Below, one piece after another: positions 1-6,408 of a stretch of DNA of 46,284 nucleotides. Under the pieces are notes generated by a model, which saw only the letters and a list, made by a program, of their open reading frames with translations, was not told the DNA's origin and did no database searches. A program made the position numbers and the translations under genes. How positions within the stretch are numbered: the first letter of the stretch is position 1; each line of letters begins with the position of its first letter. Source of the DNA: Candidatus Omnitrophota bacterium (GTDB taxonomy: Bacteria; Omnitrophota; Omnitrophia; Omnitrophales; JAQTRP01); the NCBI GenBank assembly GCA_028711765.1, contig JAQTRP010000004.1, positions 1 to 46,284 of the forward strand, in the 5' to 3' direction.

Positions 1-204
1 AAGGAGAAAGGCGAGGATGAGGCTTTCGGTGCCAAGACGCTTACGATAAATGAAAAAACAGTGGTTGTGCCTACGCAATATGGAAGGGTCGCGGATGAAT
101 ACATGAAAAGAGGGATTAAGGTATTTTTTGAGCCGCTAGATGCGACCATCGAATACGGCAGCGGGCCGAGGTGCCTGACGGGCGTATTGAGACGCGATAA
201 ATAA
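1..204 (+). CDS. amidinotransferase-fold protein, C-terminal fragment (array copy 1)
   Basis: The window opens inside this gene; only the last 67 residues are visible, in frame 1, ending with TAA. They match the C-termini of the next three genes: an alternating basic stretch, then the motif YGSGPRCLTGVLRRD, whose Cys sits where the nucleophilic Cys of the amidinotransferase/arginine deiminase superfamily lies. The gap to the next copy is 14 nt and contains its AGGAGG ribosome site, so the genes are very likely co-transcribed. Nothing can be said about the other catalytic residues because they lie upstream of the window. That it belongs to the same paralogous array is certain from sequence; substrate is unknown. 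Confidence 0.85.
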   Translation, partial: KEKGEDEAFGAKTLTINEKTVVVPTQYGRVADEYMKRGIKVFFEPLDATIEYGSGPRCLTGVLRRDK

Positions 205-218
205 AAATAGGAGGTCTT

Positions 219-1208
219 ATGGCGGATGTAAAGCGTGAAATAGGGGTCTCGAACGACTGGGGAAAGCTCAGGGAGGTCATGGTCGGTTATCCCGATGCGA
301 GCATTATAACCGACTATCATTCGTCCCTATCCTGGCTTACCGAACAGATAAAAAAAGAGATGGAGAAGAACGCCGGCAAGATCGATGCCGAGGTCTTTCC
401 GGAAAATGCCAAGAAGCTGAAAAAACAGATCGAGGACCACGTCAAGATACTGGAGGACTTCGGCGTAAAGGTCCACCGCGCGAGGAGGACCTTCGCCCAT
501 CCTGAAGAGGCGGCCTATCTCGACCAGATACAGAGGGGCTGCCAGCCGTTCGGAGGCGAGGATTATTTCAATGTCATAGGAAATAACGTCATATTGATAG
601 ACGCGTTGAGGCCGGTGTTCAGGAGGAAGCAGATCTACCTTGTCAGGCCGGTCCTCGAAGAGATACTCAAGGGCAGCAACGCCAGATACGTGGCCATGCC
701 CCCGCCGTCCCCGCACTACGACGACAAGGAGATGTTCCTGGAAAACGGCGATGTCCTGCGGGACGGCCGGAATATTTACGTGGGATTTTCCGGCCACGGT
801 TCCAGCGAGGCGGGTATAGCCTGGCTTCAGCAGTTCCTGGGCCCGGAATACAAAGTCCATACCATCCGCATGGCTCCGCACACATTCCACCTGGACGCGC
901 TCATGTCGCTCAACAGGCCCGGACTTTTGACCTACTATCCGGAGCTCCTTCCCGACGGATTGCCCGAGCCGCTTAAGAAATGGGAGAAGATCGAACTGAA
1001 GGTGGAGAAGGGCGACATCTGGGCTGCCGCGTGCAATACCCTGGCCCTCGATGAGAAGACGTTGATACTGGCCGCCGAATACAAGAAGTTCGCCGGCGAA
1101 TACGAAAAGAGGGGTATTAAGGTCATAACCTCGAATCACTACGGGATGACGATGTCGTACGGCGCTGGGCCGCGCTGCCTGACCGGTGTACTGCGCCGGG
1201 ATGCTTAA
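219..1208 (+). CDS. amidinotransferase / guanidino-group-modifying enzyme (array copy 2)
   Basis: A 329-residue protein of the superfamily containing glycine amidinotransferases and arginine deiminases. It starts with NDWGKLREVMVG (residues 12-23), like the NEWxxLxEVIVG opening of arginine:glycine amidinotransferases. The putative catalytic set is complete: Asp178 in ENGD, His224 and Asp226 in FHLDAL, and Cys320 in GPRCLTG. Family members attack the guanidino carbon of arginine-like substrates through the Cys. Whether this one transfers the amidino group or hydrolyses it cannot be told from sequence. An AGGAGG site precedes the ATG. It is the second of four head-to-tail paralogues and no biosynthetic partner is visible, so the substrate is open. 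No signal peptide; cytoplasmic. Confidence 0.85.
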   Translation: MADVKREIGVSNDWGKLREVMVGYPDASIITDYHSSLSWLTEQIKKEMEKNAGKIDAEVFPENAKKLKKQIEDHVKILEDFGVKVHRARRTFAHPEEAAYLDQIQRGCQPFGGEDYFNVIGNNVILIDALRPVFRRKQIYLVRPVLEEILKGSNARYVAMPPPSPHYDDKEMFLENGDVLRDGRNIYVGFSGHGSSEAGIAWLQQFLGPEYKVHTIRMAPHTFHLDALMSLNRPGLLTYYPELLPDGLPEPLKKWEKIELKVEKGDIWAAACNTLALDEKTLILAAEYKKFAGEYEKRGIKVITSNHYGMTMSYGAGPRCLTGVLRRDA

Positions 1209-1228
1209 TAAATGGAAGAGGAGGCCTT

Positions 1229-2215
1229 ATGGCAAACGCAAAACATGAAATAGGCGTCTGGAACGACTGGGGAAAGCTCAGGGAGGTCATGGTCGGTTAT
1301 CCCGATGCAACCGTTACGACCGATTATCATCCATGCCTGTCCTGGATGACCGAAGAAATGAAAAAGGGAATGGAAAAGAATGCAGGCAAAATTGACAGCG
1401 AAGTTTTTCCGGAGAACCTGAAGAAGCTGCAAAAGCAGATCGAAGATCACGTCAAGATACTGGAGGATTTCGGCGTGAAGGTTCACCGCGCGCTGAAATT
1501 TTTCGCCCACCCGGAAGAAGCGAGCTTCCTTGATGAGGTGCAGAGAGGCTGTATGCCGTTTCCGGGCGAAGATTACTTCAGGGTTATAGGCAATAATGTC
1601 ATATTAATAAACGCGCTCCGCCCCCCGTTCAGAAGAAAACAGATATATCTGGTAAGGTCCGTGCTTGAACCGCTTCTTAAAGATAGTAACGCCAGGTACG
1701 TTGCCTGTCCGCCGCCCTCTCCGCACTATAGCGAGAACGACCTCTATCTTGAAAACGGCGATATTCTCTTGGATGGCCCAAATGTTTATGTGGGATTTTC
1801 CGGCAATTCCTGCAGCGAAGCGGGTATCGCGTGGCTGCAGCAATTTCTGGGAGAAAAATATAAGGTCTGGACCGTTAAAAAAGTCAAACAGGCATTCCAT
1901 CTTGGCGGGCTTCTGAATATTCCCAGGCCCGGTCTGGTCTTTTATTATCCCGAACTTCTTACCGAAGGGTTGCCGGAGCCGCTTAAAAAATATGACAAGG
2001 TCGAAATAAAAGTAGAGAAAGATGACCGCTGGTGTTTCGGATGCAACAACCTGAGCCTTGATGAAAAGACGGTAGTAGTGCCTGCGGAATACGAAAAGGT
2101 GGCCGTAGAATACCGCAAGAGAGGCTTTAAAGTGATCGGATCGAATTATGATATGACTATAAATTATGGCAGCGGACCGCGGTGCCTGACTGCCGTTTTG
2201 AGGCGCGACCCATAA
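1229..2215 (+). CDS. amidinotransferase-fold protein with altered HxD motif (array copy 3)
   Basis: A 328-residue paralogue of the preceding gene, alignable end to end with almost no gaps. Asp178 (ENGD), His224 and Cys319 (GPRCLTA) are retained. The residue two after the catalytic His is Gly226 (FHLGGL) where the neighbours have Asp. In arginine deiminases this Asp helps bind the guanidinium, so activity or specificity has probably changed. It has an AGGAGG-type site and a 20-nt gap from copy 2. Its first ~50 codons include a 48-nt stretch identical to copy 2, although much of the rest differs at synonymous sites. It could be an inactive subunit of a heteromer, or an enzyme with another substrate. 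Confidence 0.82.
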   Translation: MANAKHEIGVWNDWGKLREVMVGYPDATVTTDYHPCLSWMTEEMKKGMEKNAGKIDSEVFPENLKKLQKQIEDHVKILEDFGVKVHRALKFFAHPEEASFLDEVQRGCMPFPGEDYFRVIGNNVILINALRPPFRRKQIYLVRSVLEPLLKDSNARYVACPPPSPHYSENDLYLENGDILLDGPNVYVGFSGNSCSEAGIAWLQQFLGEKYKVWTVKKVKQAFHLGGLLNIPRPGLVFYYPELLTEGLPEPLKKYDKVEIKVEKDDRWCFGCNNLSLDEKTVVVPAEYEKVAVEYRKRGFKVIGSNYDMTINYGSGPRCLTAVLRRDP

Positions 2216-2230
2216 AAGAAGGAGGGCAAG

Positions 2231-3226
2231 ATGGCTAAAAGCGGACTGAGAATGGTGCATGTAAATACGGAGTACGGAAAGCTTCACGACGCCTTTATAG
2301 GGATCGGCGACCCTCTTATGGTCGACCCTATAAATCACGAATCATTAAAATGGCAGGATAAGACCGCCCTTGAATGGTCGGAAAAATACGGGGGAAAACT
2401 TGTCACCGGGACACGTCCCGCCGAAGTGAAAGAGATGCAGAAAGAGTTCGATGAGCTTGCAGGCATACTTAAAGGAAAGGGTGTAGAGGTATTCCGCAGC
2501 CATTCGCTCAGACACAAAGAAGAGATTACATATCTCGATAATGTCCAGAAGGGCTACTGCAACCATGACGGCTGCGATTTTTTTCTTACGATAGGCAATA
2601 ACGTCATCCTGCTTAACAACCTGCGCACGCCCTGCAGGAGGAAGCGCGTCTGGGCTGTCCGCGACGTACTGGAACCGGTGCTGAAGAACAGCAACGCGCG
2701 TTACGTATCCATGCCGCCCTGTTCGCCGCATTATGACGAAAATGATATATATCTGGAGCGTGGAGACGTCTTTGTCGACGGGCACAATGTATTTGTCGGT
2801 TGCTCGGGCAACGCCTCAAGTCCGGCCGGCATCGCCTGGCTTCAGCAGTTTCTCGGGTCGGAATATAAGGTATATACCGTGAAATTGCCCAGCGAGCATT
2901 TGCATCTTGATATTTTATTGATGCTCAACCGGCCGGGACTGCTTACATATTATCCCGAATTTTTCCCCGAAGGGCTGCCGGAACCGTTAAAGGATTGGGA
3001 AAAGATAGAGGTGAAGAAGCTGGCTACCGACGAGGAGGCGTTTGGCGCAAACGGACTTATGGTCGATCCGAAGACAATGATCCTCGCAAAGCAGTATGAA
3101 CGGCTTGTCCCCGAATACACAAAGAGGGGCATAGAAGTGACGAGCATACCTTTTGAAGTCGCGATACACTGGGGCGTAGGCGTACGCTGCGCTGTTGCGC
3201 CGCTGTACCGCGAAGACGTGCGTTGA
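2231..3226 (+). CDS. amidinotransferase / guanidino-group-modifying enzyme (array copy 4, divergent)
   Basis: A 331-residue paralogue, the most divergent of the array. The opening reads NTEYGKLHDAFIG instead of NDWGKLREVMVG. The catalytic set is complete: Asp179 (ERGD), His225-Leu-Asp227 and Cys320. The Cys context is GVRCAVA rather than GPRCLTG, which suggests a different pocket. The central core (YLDxVQKG, IGNNVILLNNLR, SNARYVSMPPCSPHY, GIAWLQQFLG) is shared with the other copies. GGAGGGCAAG precedes the ATG, 15 nt after copy 3. The next gene starts 37 nt downstream, so the transcript may continue. Function beyond the superfamily is not assignable. Confidence 0.84.
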   Translation: MAKSGLRMVHVNTEYGKLHDAFIGIGDPLMVDPINHESLKWQDKTALEWSEKYGGKLVTGTRPAEVKEMQKEFDELAGILKGKGVEVFRSHSLRHKEEITYLDNVQKGYCNHDGCDFFLTIGNNVILLNNLRTPCRRKRVWAVRDVLEPVLKNSNARYVSMPPCSPHYDENDIYLERGDVFVDGHNVFVGCSGNASSPAGIAWLQQFLGSEYKVYTVKLPSEHLHLDILLMLNRPGLLTYYPEFFPEGLPEPLKDWEKIEVKKLATDEEAFGANGLMVDPKTMILAKQYERLVPEYTKRGIEVTSIPFEVAIHWGVGVRCAVAPLYREDVR

Positions 3227-3263
3227 CGCGGAAGCCCGTCGTCGGCGCCGGAAGGGAACAATT

Positions 3264-4232
3264 ATGATACGTAAGCTCCGTATTCTCGCAGAAAATTCCG
3301 CATTTTTCATAGCCGTATTGCTTATGTCTCTGTTTGCGGCCGGTCTGCCCGATACGGCGCTGGCCGCGGAGGGCGGCAGCGGATTATATCTGTTGGGTTA
3401 CAGGGTCCTTTTGCCCGGCATCATGCCGGAACCCGGCTTATATTTACGCAACGATTTCTACTGGTACGACGCTTCAGCCGGCGCGGTCATAACGGAAGCG
3501 GATGAGATAAATCTGAATGGCGATCTTGAGACGTTCGCCGATCTTATCACGGTAAGTTATGTTTTGCCCGCGTTGAAGATCCTCGATGCGAATTACAGCA
3601 TCGCGCTGATTATACCGATGGCCCGCGCGAAGATGGGAGGCGATATAAAGATCGCCGGCCAGATAGTCGACAATGGAGTCGCGAAGACTTCCGGCGGCGG
3701 AGATCTTTGCTTTACCCCTGCCTCGTTCGGCTGGCATTGGAACGATCTTCATTGCATTGCCGCCTTATCGATGTTCTTTCCGACGGGGGAGTATAGTAAA
3801 AACAAGGATATCACGATAGGCAAAAACCGCTTTGCCCTCGATCCGAATGTTGCGCTGACATGGCTCGATACGAAACGCGGCCACGAATTATCGGCCGCCC
3901 TCGGCTATACCGTCAACCGGGCCAACAGGGCCACCGATTACAAGACAGGCGATGAGCTGCATTTAGATTTTACAGCCGCGCAGCATTTCCCGTGCGGTTT
4001 GGCGTTAGGCGCCGGCGGTTACTACTACCAGCAGATAACCGGTGATAGCGGCGACGGCGCGCTCATGGGGTCGTCGCGTGGCCGCGTGGTCGCTCTCGGG
4101 CCTGTCGTTTCCTACAGCACGAAAGTAAAGGGCCACGACATAGGGTTGAGCTTTAAGTATTTCCGCGAATTTGCCGATGAAAACCGGTGGGCCGGTAACG
4201 CGTTCTTCTTAACGCTTACCGCGAAGCTTTAA
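3264..4232 (+). CDS. outer-membrane beta-barrel-type protein, phenol-degradation MetA-pathway transporter family
   Basis: The start is set at ATG 3264 (322 aa): GAAGGGA lies just upstream, and the first residues form a signal peptide (MIRKLRILAEN, a hydrophobic core, then ALAAEG). A longer frame from 3195 would overlap the previous gene and prepend an Arg-rich tail. The mature part is rich in alternating aromatic/hydrophobic beta-strand-like segments. It carries SGGGDLCFTPASFGWHWND followed by LSMFFPTGEY, which is typical of the 'MetA-pathway of phenol degradation' (PF13557) barrel family. That name is historical; members are putative outer-membrane channels of unknown substrate. The protein ends FFLTLTAKL, a plausible barrel C-terminus. 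Its position after the amidinotransferase array may be operonic (37 nt). Confidence 0.75.
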   Translation: MIRKLRILAENSAFFIAVLLMSLFAAGLPDTALAAEGGSGLYLLGYRVLLPGIMPEPGLYLRNDFYWYDASAGAVITEADEINLNGDLETFADLITVSYVLPALKILDANYSIALIIPMARAKMGGDIKIAGQIVDNGVAKTSGGGDLCFTPASFGWHWNDLHCIAALSMFFPTGEYSKNKDITIGKNRFALDPNVALTWLDTKRGHELSAALGYTVNRANRATDYKTGDELHLDFTAAQHFPCGLALGAGGYYYQQITGDSGDGALMGSSRGRVVALGPVVSYSTKVKGHDIGLSFKYFREFADENRWAGNAFFLTLTAKL

Positions 4233-4566
4233 TGTATATTTCGCGCGTCAGTAAAAGACGCCACTTTTAAAAGCGCGTTAATTATTAGAATTAGGGGACG
4301 GAGTCCGCTTAGCGCGGTTATAAGTTGTGAGTCATAAGTTATAAGTAAATGCCGTACCCTAATTGACCAAGCGCCTTTTATTTTGGATTTGTTTTTCTTT
4401 GTTTCTATATACTATGGTCTATTAACTATCGACTGCTTTTAAGCGCCCGTCCTCCTACGCCGTTTCGTAGCGGGCCTTCGTAGTTGGCTACGGAGGATTG
4501 ACCGTTTTGTGTTTTGCTTTTTGTTTTACTAAAAACTATATACTAACGACTATATACTGCTTTTAT
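4233..4566 (+). other. gene-free gap with repeats before tRNA-Arg
   Basis: No convincing ORF. It holds a 7-nt-rhythm repeat at 4322..4346 (AAGTTGT, GAGTCAT, AAGTTAT, AAGTA). It also holds a degenerate copy of the tRNA leader at 4425..4450, and an imperfect inverted repeat at 4450..4497 (TCCTCCTACGCC / GGCTACGGAGGA). Several TATACT boxes lie just before the tRNA, but no well-spaced -35 box was found. Confidence 0.6.
4450..4497. repeat. palindromic repeat family A, copy 1
   Basis: Imperfect inverted repeat with arms TCCTCCTACGCC and GGCTACGGAGGA. The same arm sequences recur at 8374..8422 and, with G/C changes, at 29365..29414. Function unknown. Confidence 0.7.
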
Positions 4567-4640
4567 GCGCCCGTAGCTCAATTGGATAGAGCATCTGCCT
4601 TCGGAGCAGAGGGTTGGGGGTTCAAGTCCCTCCGGGCGCG
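4567..4640 (+). tRNA. tRNA-Arg (anticodon TCG)
   Basis: Full cloverleaf. Acceptor GCGCCCG pairs with CGGGCGC; D-arm GCTC/GAGC; anticodon stem TCTGC/GCAGA with loop CTTCGGA (anticodon TCG at 4601..4603); T-arm GGGGG/CCCTC with loop TTCAAGT; discriminator G. CCA is not encoded. It reads CGA and probably other CGN codons. Confidence 0.95.
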
Positions 4641-4648
4641 GGTTGTGA

Positions 4649-4783
4649 GCAGCTTGATTTGTTTCTTCCAGGAGCGCTCGCCGAGTCCCAGCGAGCCTCG
4701 GCGAGTTCGACTTCAGGCTCCTTGCTTGACCGACCGTGCGACTCGGAGCCTTCAGACGTCCTGTCAGAAACAAACCAAGCTGC
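4649..4783. repeat. 135-bp inverted-repeat element downstream of tRNA-Arg
   Basis: Outer arms 4649..4666 and 4766..4783 pair over 18 bp with one mismatch. The interior can form further stems, for example CTCGCCGAG with CTCGGCGAG and AGGAGC with GCTCCT. No ORF inside looks real. The shape resembles a miniature inverted-repeat element or a long structured RNA; no terminal target-site duplication was recognised. Confidence 0.6.
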
Positions 4784-4865
4784 ATTTGTTTACTTTTGAA
4801 CGGGGGAACCTAAACACGCCCCCATCGTAAAAAACTAAACTATCTCTGTTGATTGTTACTAAAAA

Positions 4866-5777
4866 ATGCATACAGATTTATTTATAAGATGGGGAGTTGA
4901 GTTTTTACATTATGCGGCGGAGCTTGTTCTGCCGCTCGCGATAGGTTTCTTCCTGAGCGGGCTTTTTCATGAGTTTATTCCCGGCGATTTGGTCGAGAAA
5001 CACCTTGGGGAGCGGGGGATAAAGCCCATTTTGTATTCCACTTTGGTGGGAGCGATTCTTCCGATTTGCTGCTGGGGATCGCTGCCTATCGCCGTAAGCC
5101 TCGAGAAGAAGGGCGCGCGGCTCGGCCCCGTGCTCGCGTTTTTAGTCGCTACGCCCGCGACCTCGATCAGCGCGCTGCTTGTTTCTTACCGCCTGATGGG
5201 GTTTGGTTTTACAGTCTATATTTTCATCTCCGTCGTCATTATGGGTGTTGTTACGGGGCTCATCGGTAATATGATTCAGCCGGCCTCCTCCGGAAAAGAA
5301 AAGGACGAAGGGGATATTTGCCCGCATTGCCATGCGCTGTCTGGGGAAGGGCATAAGCATTCTTTTGGCTCCCGCGTAGCCTCAAGCCTGCGTTTCGGTT
5401 TTATCGAGCTTCCTAAGGAGATAGGGCTTGAGCTTTTTATCGGCGTCGTCATCGCCGCTTTAGTTTCGGCCGCTGTCCCGATCCATAAACTTATACAAGC
5501 GTATCTTGCCGGATCGCTTGGCTATATCTTCGCGCTTGTCGTAGGCCTTTCGACCTATGTCTGCTCGACGGCCAGCGTTCCCTTAACCGACGCGTTTGTG
5601 AGGAACGGAATGAGCGTCGGGGCGGGGATGACGTTTCTCCTTGTGGGGCCGATTACGAGCTACGGCACCATCCTCGTTTTGAGAAAAAAATTCGGCACCA
5701 GGATTCTCCTCGTCTACCTCGCGTCAATAAGCACCCTATCTCTCGCCCTCGGCTATTTCTACTCTATCCTTGCTTAA
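4866..5777 (+). CDS. permease of the ArsP/DUF318 family, putative metal(loid) exporter
   Basis: A 303-residue membrane protein with two homologous halves of about four helices each, the PF03773 permease layout. Half one holds ILPICCWGSLPIAVSLEKKG and AFLVATPATS; half two holds YVCSTASVPL and FLLVGPITS. These are the conserved Cys/Pro helix motifs of ArsP-like exporters. The hydrophilic linker (about residues 140-170) contains Cys152, His154, Cys155, His156, His163 and His165, a likely metal-binding patch as in Cu/Zn-exporting relatives. Inference: export of a soft metal or arsenical. There is no clear ribosome site before ATG 4866, so the start is less certain. It stands alone between tRNA genes. 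Confidence 0.8.
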   Translation: MHTDLFIRWGVEFLHYAAELVLPLAIGFFLSGLFHEFIPGDLVEKHLGERGIKPILYSTLVGAILPICCWGSLPIAVSLEKKGARLGPVLAFLVATPATSISALLVSYRLMGFGFTVYIFISVVIMGVVTGLIGNMIQPASSGKEKDEGDICPHCHALSGEGHKHSFGSRVASSLRFGFIELPKEIGLELFIGVVIAALVSAAVPIHKLIQAYLAGSLGYIFALVVGLSTYVCSTASVPLTDAFVRNGMSVGAGMTFLLVGPITSYGTILVLRKKFGTRILLVYLASISTLSLALGYFYSILA

Positions 5778-5791
5778 GACAATGTTTTAAA

Positions 5792-5819
5792 TTGAAAAAG
5801 CAGTACTTTTATGTATACT
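5792..5819 (+). promoter_or_regulatory. putative sigma70-type promoter for the tRNA cluster
   Basis: TTGAAA, 16-nt spacer, TATACT, located about 80 nt before tRNA-Lys. No gene intervenes. Confidence 0.45.
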
Positions 5820-5898
5820 ATGTACTTCTTATCGGGCAGGTGTCGACCTTTAAGTCTTCGCTATCTAAGTTGCGATTCATTCATAGGTTGCATTTCGC

Positions 5899-5971
5899 GC
5901 CCGCATAGCTCAGTTGGTAGAGCACCTGACTCTTAATCAGGGTGTCCCAGGTTCGATCCCTGGTGCGGGTA
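5899..5971 (+). tRNA. tRNA-Lys (anticodon CTT)
   Basis: Acceptor GCCCGCA pairs with TGCGGGT (first pair G-U); D-arm GCTC/GAGC; anticodon stem CCTGA/TCAGG with loop CTCTTAA (anticodon CTT at 5932..5934); T-arm CCAGG/CCTGG; discriminator A. No CCA encoded. Confidence 0.94.
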
Positions 5972-6007
5972 TTTGTCTTTGACATAGCATCTGGTTTAGC
6001 ACGAGAA

Positions 6008-6089
6008 GCGAGGGTGGTGGAACTGGCAGACACGCATGGCTTAGGACCATGTGCCGCAAGGCATGGGGGTTCAACTCCCCCCTCTCGCA
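6008..6089 (+). tRNA. tRNA-Leu (anticodon TAG)
   Basis: Class II tRNA with a long variable arm (TGCCGCAAGGCAT). Acceptor GCGAGGG pairs with CTCTCGC; anticodon stem CATGG/CCATG with loop CTTAGGA (anticodon TAG); T-arm GGGGG/CCCCC; discriminator A. It reads CUA. Confidence 0.95.
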
Positions 6090-6093
6090 TGTG

Positions 6094-6272
6094 AAAAACA
6101 CACAGATTATCACAGATGGGATACGCAAGATGAGCACAGATAAAATCGCACGATTATCGGTAATCAATAAATAAACGGGATCGATTGTAGGGACAGAACA
6201 ATGTTCTGTCCCTGCGGTTTCTCTGTGTCTGTGATAATCTGTGTAATCCATATCTGTGATAATCTGTGTTTT
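6094..6272. repeat. composite inverted repeat between tRNA-Leu and tRNA-Gly
   Basis: Perfect 18-bp arms at 6100..6117 and 6252..6269 (ACACAGATTATCACAGAT and its complement). A second direct copy of the right arm lies at 6228..6244. The middle holds a 12-bp inverted repeat with a 1-nt centre at 6189..6213 (AGGGACAGAACA). It fills the whole gap between two tRNA genes and has no coding potential. Confidence 0.75.
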
Positions 6273-6275
6273 AAC

Positions 6276-6348
6276 GCGAGCGTAGCTCAGTTGGTAGAGC
6301 ACTACCTTGCCAAGGTAGTCGTCGTGGGTTCAAATCCCATCGCTCGCT
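6276..6348 (+). tRNA. tRNA-Gly (anticodon GCC)
   Basis: Acceptor GCGAGCG pairs with CGCTCGC; D-arm GCTC/GAGC; anticodon stem CTACC/GGTAG with loop TTGCCAA (anticodon GCC); T-arm GTGGG/CCCAT; discriminator T. A 12-bp palindrome (CCGGTTAACCGG, 6363..6374) follows it, ahead of tig. Confidence 0.95.
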
Positions 6349-6408
6349 CGAAAATTTTGCGGCCGGTTAACCGGATCGGCCGTCTTTCTAAATAAAGGTT
6401 CAAACCGA

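Noticed and set aside
327-1139. 270-aa minus-strand ORF
   Set aside because: It is antisense to the amidinotransferase gene at 219 and has no ribosome site or recognisable motif; a shadow frame.
3195-3263. Upstream ATG for the barrel protein
   Set aside because: It would overlap the previous gene and add an Arg-rich stretch before a clear signal peptide; ATG 3264 has a ribosome site.
4498-4830. ORF across tRNA-Arg on either strand
   Set aside because: It reads through the tRNA and the inverted element; both explain the sequence.
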